A stretch of DNA of 15,916 bases from JANJUB01 sp964586225 (GTDB lineage: Bacteria > Armatimonadota > Fimbriimonadia > Fimbriimonadales > Fimbriimonadaceae): the NCBI GenBank assembly GCA_964586225.1, contig CAZPHD010000060.1:1-15916 (forward strand). The letters are read 5' to 3'. Numbering within the stretch: the stretch's first letter is position 1; every line of letters begins with the position of its first letter. The position numbers and the translations under genes are program-made. This document shows, one piece after another, positions 1 through 6,073 of the stretch. The notes beneath the pieces are model-generated. The model saw nothing but the letters and a program-made list of their open reading frames with translations. It was not told the origin of the DNA and searched no databases.

Positions 1-277
1 GAAGTCTTCCCGAACCTTTAGCAGCGCTACGGTCTACTGGTTCGACGACACGGGATTCGGCGAGTGCCGCCCGCCGGTCAGCTGGGAGCTTCAGTATCTC
101 GACGGGGCGTCGTGGAAGCCGGTCAAGACCTCCGATTCCTATGCGGTCGGCCTGGACAAGTTCCACGAAGTGAAGTTCGAGCCGGTGACCACGAGCGCCC
201 TCCGCCTGGTGATGAAACTCCAGCCCAACTGGTCGGTCGGCATCCACGAATGGCAAGTCACCGAAGTTGAAGACTAG
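1..277 (+). CDS. C-terminal end of a glycoside-hydrolase-type protein (GH127-like tail), partial
   Basis: This is the last 91 codons of a gene that begins before the window; the frame is open from base 2 to the TAG at 275-277. The visible protein is a beta-rich module containing 'VYWFDDTGFGECRPP', 'SWELQYLDG', 'FHEVKFEPV' and 'ALRLVMKLQP', and it ends near 'GIHEWQVTEVED'. This looks like the discoidin-like carbohydrate-binding module that closes many bacterial GH127 (beta-L-arabinofuranosidase) and some GH2 proteins; I rely on remembered family patterns, and the catalytic part is not visible. Its last 11 bases overlap the proposed start of the sugar-transporter ATPase, so the two genes are probably co-transcribed. 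A secreted or periplasmic enzyme feeding the furanose importer would fit. The module assignment is moderately sure; the enzyme family is a guess. Confidence 0.6.
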   Translation, partial: KSSRTFSSATVYWFDDTGFGECRPPVSWELQYLDGASWKPVKTSDSYAVGLDKFHEVKFEPVTTSALRLVMKLQPNWSVGIHEWQVTEVED

Positions 278-1760
278 CTCAACGCCCGCGCTGCTCAGCA
301 TGTCCGGAATCGTCAAGTCGTTTCCGGGCGTGCTGGCCTTGCAAGGGGTGGATTTCGACGTTGCGGAAGGCGAAGTTCACGCCCTCATGGGTGAGAATGG
401 CGCTGGCAAGAGCACGCTCCTGAAGGTGTTGACCGGCGTTTACTCCGCCGACAGGGGCGAGCTCCTTTTCCGAGACCAGATCATCAGTCCGCGATCAACT
501 CAAGACGCCGCCCGCATCGGCATCAGTGCCGTCTACCAAGAACTGAATCTCGCGCCCAACCTGTCGATCGCCGAGAACATCGTGATCGGACGAGAGCCGA
601 TGGGACCGATGGGCATTCGTTGGCGCGAAGTGCGCGAACGAGCGACCCGCGCCTTAAGGAGGCTCGGTCTCTCGCTGGACATCAACCGCCCGGTCGGGTC
701 GTGCTCCCCCGCCATCCAGCACCTCACCGCGATCGCCAGGGCGCTCGATATTGACGCCCGACTCCTCGTGCTCGATGAGCCGACCGCCAGCCTTGATCGC
801 GACGAGGTCGATAACCTGTTCGGCGTCATCCGCCGCCTCAAGGAGCAGGGGCTCGGCATCATCTATGTCACCCACTTCCTTGATGAGGTGTACGCCATCG
901 CTGACCGGATCTCCGTGCTGCGCAACGGCCACAAAGTGGGCTGTGACACCCCCGGCGCGATGCCCAAGCGGGCGCTGGTCTCCCTGATGATCGGCCGCGA
1001 TGCGCCCAATGAAGAGCCCAGCGAGCGACCGCAGGCGTCCGACGCCGGCGAGCTTCTGCTTTCAGTTCAGGATCTCGGACGACAACACTCCGTGACTGGC
1101 TTGCAGTTTGAAGTTCGCCAGGGCGAGGTGCTCGGTTTGGCGGGACTGCTGGGCTCAGGCCGCACAGAGACGTTACGCCTCCTCTTTGGGATCGACCGAC
1201 CTGATTCGGGCCGCATCAATCTGCTGGGCCAATCCGTAAAGCTCACGCCGCGAAAGGCGATGCGCATCGGAGTGGGTATGTCGCCCGAGGAACGCAAAGC
1301 CGAAGGCATCTTCCCGACCCTCAGCGTTCGCGAGAACATGCTCATCGTGGCTCAGGTCCAGAGCGGGTGGTTTCACCGACTGCCAGCTACCGGCGATGCC
1401 GAGGCTAAGAAGGAAGAACTCCGAATCGCCACACCCGATCTCGACCGCAGTATCGGAAACCTCAGCGGCGGCAACCAGCAGAAGGCACTTCTGGCCCGTT
1501 GGCTGATCGCACGGCCAAAGCTCCTGCTCCTCGACGAACCCACCCGCGGCATCGACGTGGGGGCCAAGTTCGAAATCACCAATCTGGTCGAGTCGCTCCG
1601 GCAAGGCGGGATGGCGTTCGTGCTCGTCAGCTCCGAGCTCAGCGAAGTCGTCCATAGCAGCACGCAGGTCGCCATCCTGCGCGACCGGCGCATGTTGGGC
1701 TTTGCGGATCGGCTCGACGAGCGCAGCATCCTCGACCAGATCGCCGAGGGCGAGCGATGA
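267..1760 (+). CDS. ytfR: Galactofuranose-type sugar ABC transporter, double ATPase subunit (YtfR-like)
   Basis: This is a CUT2-family ATPase of 497 residues carrying two nucleotide-binding domains, which powers sugar import through the two permeases that follow. NBD1 has Walker A GENGAGKST (42-50) and Walker B LVLDEP (167-172). Its signature is eroded: CSPAIQH at 146-152, where E. coli YtfR has LSVAQQQ. NBD2 has the degenerate P-loop GSGRTE (296-301) normal for RbsA-type proteins, an intact LSGGNQQ (399-405) and Walker B LLLDEP. The stretches 'VTHFLDEVY' and 'GLAGLLGSGRTET' match YtfR better than RbsA or AraG. The TTG start at 267 is chosen because the family needs about ten residues before 'GIVKSFPG'; the ATG at 300 would leave only two. 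There is no clear ribosome-binding site, and the start overlaps the preceding gene, suggesting translational coupling. The family is certain; the furanose substrate is inferred from orthology. Confidence 0.9.
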   Translation: MKTSSTPALLSMSGIVKSFPGVLALQGVDFDVAEGEVHALMGENGAGKSTLLKVLTGVYSADRGELLFRDQIISPRSTQDAARIGISAVYQELNLAPNLSIAENIVIGREPMGPMGIRWREVRERATRALRRLGLSLDINRPVGSCSPAIQHLTAIARALDIDARLLVLDEPTASLDRDEVDNLFGVIRRLKEQGLGIIYVTHFLDEVYAIADRISVLRNGHKVGCDTPGAMPKRALVSLMIGRDAPNEEPSERPQASDAGELLLSVQDLGRQHSVTGLQFEVRQGEVLGLAGLLGSGRTETLRLLFGIDRPDSGRINLLGQSVKLTPRKAMRIGVGMSPEERKAEGIFPTLSVRENMLIVAQVQSGWFHRLPATGDAEAKKEELRIATPDLDRSIGNLSGGNQQKALLARWLIARPKLLLLDEPTRGIDVGAKFEITNLVESLRQGGMAFVLVSSELSEVVHSSTQVAILRDRRMLGFADRLDERSILDQIAEGER

Positions 1761-2761
1761 CCCGCCGTCCTTGGATGGTCGCGTTAGCGCTACTCGGCGT
1801 GGTGCTGCTGCTCAACCTGATCTTCACGCCCGGCTTCTTCAGCATCGAAGTCCGCGACGGGCGACTTTACGGCTCGCTCATCGATATCCTCAACCGGGCG
1901 GCCCCTGCGGCTTTGTTGGCGCTCGGCATGGCGCTGGTCATTGCCACCGGCGGTGTTGACCTTTCGGTCGGTGCCGTGATGGCGATTTCAGGCGCAGTGG
2001 CCGCGGGGCTGGTCGTCCAGCCCGACGGGTTCGTCATGCGCGCGTTAGGGCCCCAATCGGTTGGGGTAGCCGCCGCCCTAGCGATTGCGGCGGGAGTGCT
2101 TTGCGGACTGTTCAACGGCTTGCTCGTGGGGTTCTTCCGGATCCAGCCGATCGTGGCCACCTTGCTCTTGATGGTGGCGGGGCGGGGGGTGGCCCAACTC
2201 CTGACCAATGGCCAGATCATCACCGTCCCCAGCGAAGCCTTCGCCCAGTTCGCGATCGGGACGACCGTCGGCATTCCAAACCCCATCTGGATTGCCGCGA
2301 TTCTGGCCCTCGGATTTGGCGCGCTTACCCGGCTCACGGCCCTTGGGCTGTTTATCGAAGCCAGCGGCGACAATCCGACCGCGGCGCGTTATGTGGGGAT
2401 CGACGGTCGAACCCTGAGGCTTGTCGTTTACGGCTTGTCCGGTCTGTGCGCGGGGATTGCGGGCGTCATCGCGGCTTCCAACATCAAGGCTGCCGACGCG
2501 AACAACGCCGGCCTCTATATGGAGCTCGACGCCATCCTCGCCGTCGCGGTTGGCGGCACCGCCATGACCGGTGGGCGCTTCAGCTTGGTCGGTGCGCTCA
2601 TTGGGGCAGTCTTGATGCAGACGGTCACAACTACGATCCTCACCCGCGGGATCGGCACCGAGATCACCCTCGTCCTCAAGGCACTCGTCGTCGTCGCCGT
2701 CTGTTTGCTCCAAGCCCCCGCGTTCCATGAGATGATCAAGCGGCGGAAGGTGGTCACGTGA
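1757..2761 (+). CDS. ytfT: Galactofuranose-type sugar ABC transporter, permease 1 (YtfT-like)
   Basis: This is an integral membrane permease of 334 residues in the BPD_transp_2 (CUT2) family. It is strongly hydrophobic with about eight to ten helices, and carries the family motif GGVDLSVG (65-72) after the second hydrophobic stretch. The N-terminal segment 'GFFSI...DGRLYGSLIDILNRAAP' is characteristic of YtfT and is not found in RbsC or XylH. A second conserved block, 'AILAVAVGGTAMTGG', lies near the C-terminus. The length is normal for the family. The ATG at 1757 overlaps the stop of the ATPase gene by four bases (ATGA), and the gene ends in a four-base overlap with the next permease (GTGA), so the three transporter genes are translationally coupled. 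It should form a heterodimeric channel with the following permease in the cytoplasmic membrane. Confidence 0.92.
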   Translation: MTRRPWMVALALLGVVLLLNLIFTPGFFSIEVRDGRLYGSLIDILNRAAPAALLALGMALVIATGGVDLSVGAVMAISGAVAAGLVVQPDGFVMRALGPQSVGVAAALAIAAGVLCGLFNGLLVGFFRIQPIVATLLLMVAGRGVAQLLTNGQIITVPSEAFAQFAIGTTVGIPNPIWIAAILALGFGALTRLTALGLFIEASGDNPTAARYVGIDGRTLRLVVYGLSGLCAGIAGVIAASNIKAADANNAGLYMELDAILAVAVGGTAMTGGRFSLVGALIGAVLMQTVTTTILTRGIGTEITLVLKALVVVAVCLLQAPAFHEMIKRRKVVT

Positions 2762-3726
2762 GGGCGCTCTGGACCAAGGAACGGCTGCCGCTCATCGCGA
2801 CGATCACGGTGTGTCTGCTGCTCTATGTCGCGGCGGGTCTCACGTTCCCAGGGTTCTTCTCGCTGCGCGTCGCGGTCAACTTCCTCGATGACAACGCCTT
2901 CCTAGGCGTGATCGCGGTGGGGTTGACGTTTGTGATCATCACGGGCGGCATCGACCTTTCCGTGGGCAGTGTGGCGGGCGCGTCGAGCATCCTCACTGCG
3001 ATGCTGATTCACCGCTCGGGGTCTCAACCGCTCGTGGCCATGGCGGCGGGTGCGGGATTCGGCCTCGGCTTGGGGCTGGTTCAGGGGTTCCTCATCGCGC
3101 GATTCAAGCTCGCGCCGTTCCTTGTAACGCTAGGCGGGTTGTTCTTTGCGCGGGGCGTGGCGCTCGCGATCAGCCGCGAGTCGGTTCAGATCGATCACCC
3201 CTGGGTGTCGACGCTCGCCAGCGAGGGGATTCGCTTCGGCAAGGGCGTGACGCTCACCTGGAACGGCATTGTCTTCGTCCTATTCGTCGTGGTGGGCATC
3301 TTTCTCGCTCGCCAAACGCGCTTTGGGCGGACGGTGTACGCGATCGGCGGTAACCCAACCTCGGTCGGCACGATGGGCTTGCCCGTCACCGCCACGCTCA
3401 TCCGGGTGTACGGACTCAGTGGCCTGTGCGCCGGGTTGGGCGGTGTGCTGTTTGCGACGTACACGTCCTCGGGCAATGCGCTCTCGGGGACGGGTCTCGA
3501 ACTCGATGCCATCGCCGCCGTCGTCATTGGCGGCACACTCCTGTCGGGTGGCTATGGATCGGTGGTGGGAACCTTGTTCGGGGTCATCACGCTCGGCATC
3601 ATTCAGACGGCGATCACGTTCCAGGGCACGCTCAGCAGTTGGTGGTCGAAGATCGTCATCGGAGGTTTGCTCCTGCTATTCGTGTTGATTCAGAAGGGCA
3701 TCGAGCGCACCGGGCGCGCGGTATAG
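2758..3726 (+). CDS. yjfF: Galactofuranose-type sugar ABC transporter, permease 2 (YjfF-like)
   Basis: This is the second CUT2 permease, 322 residues, and a clear homologue of E. coli YjfF rather than a copy of its neighbour. Shared blocks include 'DNAFLGVIAVGLTFVI', GGIDLSVGS (63-71), 'RFGRTVYAIGGNPTS', 'LELDAIAAVVIGGTLLSGG' and 'GTLSSWWSKI'. The last of these is a good YjfF signature. The start is GTG at 2758 inside the GTGA overlap with the preceding gene. Two non-identical permeases side by side, instead of one homodimerising permease, is the hallmark that separates the ytfQRT-yjfF system from ribose, xylose and arabinose importers. The gene ends three bases before the first possible start of hpt, so hpt may be read from the same transcript. 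Confidence 0.92.
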   Translation: MRALWTKERLPLIATITVCLLLYVAAGLTFPGFFSLRVAVNFLDDNAFLGVIAVGLTFVIITGGIDLSVGSVAGASSILTAMLIHRSGSQPLVAMAAGAGFGLGLGLVQGFLIARFKLAPFLVTLGGLFFARGVALAISRESVQIDHPWVSTLASEGIRFGKGVTLTWNGIVFVLFVVVGIFLARQTRFGRTVYAIGGNPTSVGTMGLPVTATLIRVYGLSGLCAGLGGVLFATYTSSGNALSGTGLELDAIAAVVIGGTLLSGGYGSVVGTLFGVITLGIIQTAITFQGTLSSWWSKIVIGGLLLLFVLIQKGIERTGRAV

Positions 3727-3738
3727 TTCGTGTTCCCT

Positions 3739-4266
3739 ATGCTTGTGCCGATCGTCACCGAAGCCCAGATCAACGATGCCCTCGACCGGATTGCCGCCGA
3801 GATTCGGCGCGACTTTGGCGACGAGCCGCTGTTGTTGGTCGGCGTGCTGAAGGGGTCCCTCTACGTTCTGGCCGACCTTTCCCGCCGCCTCGGGCCGAAC
3901 GTGGAGATTGACTTCGTCCAGGTCAGCAGCTGGCACGGCGGCCGCTCCACCAGCGGAATCGTGCAAATTCGCAAAGACCTTGACATCTCTTTGGAAGATC
4001 GAAACGTCATAGTCATTGAAGACATCATCGACTCCGGGCTGACGATTCAGCACCTTCGGGAACTCTTCGCCACCCGACGGCCGAAATGTCTAAAGGTCGC
4101 CGCTCTGCTCTCTAAACCGGAAGCGCGGCAGGTTGACCCCCACGTTGAATACATCGGATTCGAGATTCCGAATGAGTTTGTGGTAGGATATGGTCTAGAC
4201 GACAAGGAACGGTATCGAAACCTTCCTTACATCGCGATCCTCCGCGAAGACGAGAGCGTCTCCTGA
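3739..4266 (+). CDS. hpt: Hypoxanthine phosphoribosyltransferase
   Basis: This is a cytoplasmic purine-salvage enzyme that transfers the phosphoribosyl group of PRPP to hypoxanthine or guanine, giving IMP or GMP. With the ATG at 3739 it has 175 residues, a normal length. The PRPP-binding loop 'VIVIEDIIDSGLT' (90-102) contains the Glu-Asp pair and the Asp that serves as general base in the family. The 'LLVGVLKGSLYVLADL' block near residue 35 supplies the pyrophosphate-loop lysine. The purine-pocket block 'IGFEIPNEFVVGYGLDDK' is diagnostic for HPRT rather than other type I PRTases. A GTG three codons upstream (3730) is the alternative start; neither start has a convincing Shine-Dalgarno. It follows the sugar transporter closely, but no functional link is evident. 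In many bacteria hpt neighbours tilS and ftsH, which is not the case here. Confidence 0.95.
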   Translation: MLVPIVTEAQINDALDRIAAEIRRDFGDEPLLLVGVLKGSLYVLADLSRRLGPNVEIDFVQVSSWHGGRSTSGIVQIRKDLDISLEDRNVIVIEDIIDSGLTIQHLRELFATRRPKCLKVAALLSKPEARQVDPHVEYIGFEIPNEFVVGYGLDDKERYRNLPYIAILREDESVS

Positions 4267-4325
4267 TCCACACTCAGAGCTCGAGCTCGGTTGTCTTCTT
4301 ATCCTCCTGATACCTCTGGAGCACT

Positions 4326-5702
4326 ATGACCCATCAGTTTCGACCGCGCAAAAACGACGGAGGCGGACGGCGACGCCGACCCTCCAAGGGCCGCGAGGGC
4401 CTTCCCCAGGTAGACAATGCCTCGGACCTCGAACTCCTGCCCGAACTCGATTACAACCACTTCGACCAGATGACGGTCGCCGAACTCGCCAAGGCCGCTA
4501 AGGCCGCCAAAATCTCGGCGAGCAACACCCGCGAAGAAGTGATCGAGTCGCTCCTGGAGAAGACCAATCCCGACAGCATCTACACCCGTGGAGTTCTCGA
4601 AATCCTCAATGACGGCTGGGGATTCCTGCGCCGCGACAACTACGTCCCTTCGAACAGCGACGTTTACGTCTCGCAGTCGCAGGTGAAGAAGTTCAATCTC
4701 CGTTCGGGCGACACCGTCTATGGACTCGTCCGGCCCCCCAAGGAGGGTGAAAAGTATCAGGGCATGCTTCGCGTGGAGAGCGTCAACCGCCTCGGCACCG
4801 CCTCGCCCGAGATGCAACGCCGCAAGAACTTCGATGAGCTGACTCCTCTCCACCCCGATGAGCGCATCATCATGGAGACCGTCTCCGAGAACATCGTCGC
4901 CCGAATTGTCGATCTCATCGCACCCATCGGAAAGGGCCAACGGTCCTTGATCGTCTCCCCGCCCAAGGCCGGTAAGACGACCATCCTCAAGACCATCGCC
5001 AACTCGATCACCGCCAACCACCCCGAGTGCTATCTCATGGTGCTTCTGGTCGATGAGCGCCCCGAAGAAGTCACCGATTTCCGCCGCTCCGTCCGCGGCC
5101 AGGTCATATCCTCGACGTTCGATGAGCCACCTGAGAATCACATGCGCGTGGCTGAGCTTTGCCTTGAGCAAGCCAAGCGACTTGTTGAGGCCGGGCGCGA
5201 CGTCGTGATTCTGCTCGACTCGCTCACGCGACTCTCCCGCGCTTCGAACCTGACAATCAACCCGTCGGGTCGAACGCTGTCGGGTGGTCTTGATCCTTCG
5301 GCCTTGTACCGTCCGCGTCGGTTCTTCGGTTCGGCTCGTAACATTGAGGAAGGCGGTTCGCTGACCGTCATCGCCTCCGCGCTGGTGGACACCGGTTCGA
5401 AGATGGACGACGCAATCTTTGAGGAGTTCAAAGGCACGGGCAACAGCGAAATCGTGCTCGACCGCGACCTCGCCGAGCGCCGCATCTGGCCGGCCATTGA
5501 TGTGAAGCGTTCGTCGACCCGCCACGAAGAAAAGCTGTTTGCGAAGGAAGAGCTGGAGGCGGTCATTCAGCTGCACCGGATCATCGCTAACCAGCAGAAC
5601 GCCGTGGACGCGACGGACCAACTGATCAAGCTGCTCAAGAAGACCCCGACCAACGGTGCCTTCCTGGAGCAGGTGATCCAGCGCACCCGCGCAACCGTCT
5701 AA
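4326..5702 (+). CDS. rho: Transcription termination factor Rho
   Basis: This is the hexameric RNA-dependent ATPase/helicase that releases RNA from elongating polymerase; 458 residues. The order is a basic N-terminal extension (about 5-25, rich in Arg/Lys/Gly), the Rho N-terminal helical domain ('MTVAELAKAAKAA', 49-61), a cold-shock-like RNA-binding domain ('GVLEILNDGWGFLR', 89-102, then 'DVYVSQSQVKKFNLRSGD'), and the RecA-type motor. The motor has Walker A SPPKAGKTT (211-219), Walker B VVILLD (293-298), 'SLTRLSRA' and the conserved 'GGLDPSALYRPRRFFGSARN' segment. The ATG at 4326 is preceded by GGAG at 4318-4321 with a short spacer. The 59-base leader contains a 12-base perfect palindrome (4277-4288) followed by a pyrimidine-rich stretch (about 4290-4317), which could suit autoregulation by Rho, though this is speculative. 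It is complete, and the identification is secure. Confidence 0.98.
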   Translation: MTHQFRPRKNDGGGRRRRPSKGREGLPQVDNASDLELLPELDYNHFDQMTVAELAKAAKAAKISASNTREEVIESLLEKTNPDSIYTRGVLEILNDGWGFLRRDNYVPSNSDVYVSQSQVKKFNLRSGDTVYGLVRPPKEGEKYQGMLRVESVNRLGTASPEMQRRKNFDELTPLHPDERIIMETVSENIVARIVDLIAPIGKGQRSLIVSPPKAGKTTILKTIANSITANHPECYLMVLLVDERPEEVTDFRRSVRGQVISSTFDEPPENHMRVAELCLEQAKRLVEAGRDVVILLDSLTRLSRASNLTINPSGRTLSGGLDPSALYRPRRFFGSARNIEEGGSLTVIASALVDTGSKMDDAIFEEFKGTGNSEIVLDRDLAERRIWPAIDVKRSSTRHEEKLFAKEELEAVIQLHRIIANQQNAVDATDQLIKLLKKTPTNGAFLEQVIQRTRATV

Positions 5703-5899
5703 GGTTTCGCGTCGTTCTAGAGCCGGGAGATGGTGGCCTTCTGGTGGCCCGTGTCCCGGCTCTGCCCGATTGCTTGTCCCAAGGTAATACCCGCGATGAG
5801 GCGATCGCCAATATCCGGGAGGCCAACGTTGGTTGGTTGGAGAGCGTGGATGCCGACTTCCATGACGCTGGGAAAGACGTCGTCAAGATCGCGGAGTAG
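5702..5899 (+). pseudogene. hicB: Decayed hicB-type antitoxin (UPF0150 fold), start codon lost
   Basis: An open frame begins at the rho stop and ends at TAG 5897-5899. It reads 'RFRVVLEPGDGGLLVARVPA', then 'LPDCLSQGNTRDEAIANIREA', 'NVGWLESV' and 'DVVKIAE'. This is the compact HicB fold: first strand, the P-x-LP-x-C-x-(S)-x-G-x-T-x-(D/E)-EA motif, and the helix 'IANIREA'. The codon where the initiator would sit, just before 'RF', is CTA at 5699-5701, merged with the rho stop. No ATG, GTG or TTG precedes the domain in this frame within view. A GTG at 5744 would give only about 51 residues without the first strand. HicB normally neutralises the HicA mRNA interferase. The homology is confident; non-functionality is inferred from the missing start. 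Confidence 0.7.
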
Positions 5900-5901
5900 G
5901 C

Positions 5902-5993
5902 GTGCCTCCAATCCCAGTCAACGCCGGGAGACAATCGCCAACCTGCACGCGCCAGAATGCTACATGCTCACGGACGTCTGCCAGATTCATTGA
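5902..5993 (+). pseudogene. Possible fragment of hicA toxin
   Basis: Two bases after the hicB remnant a GTG (5902) opens 'VPPIPVNAG', like the 'MPPIPV(L/V)SG' start of many HicA proteins. One frame over, the sequence continues 'RRETIANLHAP' up to a stop near 5991-5993. Joined across a frameshift around 5925-5935 these would resemble the first helix of HicA (usual form '...GRETIKALERLGF'). The HicA catalytic histidine in the 'GSH' motif and the rest of the dsRBD-like fold are absent. The position immediately behind hicB is the normal place for hicA in hicBA operons. The match is short, so this is a suggestion only. Confidence 0.3.
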
Positions 5994-6061
5994 CCCGCCT
6001 GCCACTATCTGCGCGACATGTGCTAGGATTGCAAGGGCGGTGTGCGCATTGTCCAATTCGT

Positions 6062-6065
6062 GGAG
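6062..6065 (+). promoter_or_regulatory. Ribosome-binding site deciding the start of the patatin-like gene
   Basis: GGAG lies eight bases before the ATG at 6074. The frame is open further upstream to an ATG at 5957, but that start has no comparable site, and the intervening residues (with several Cys and no family similarity) overlap the hicA fragment. This supports 6074 as the true start. Confidence 0.6.
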
Positions 6066-6073
6066 CACAGAGC

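Noticed and set aside
4299..5621. Long open frame (440 codons) on the minus strand opposite rho
   Set aside because: It is an antisense shadow of the GC-rich rho gene; its translation has no recognisable domain and rho is certain.
5957..6073. Upstream ATG start for the patatin-like gene
   Set aside because: No ribosome-binding site, no family similarity in the extra 39 residues, and overlap with the hicA-like fragment; the ATG at 6074 has GGAG at good spacing.
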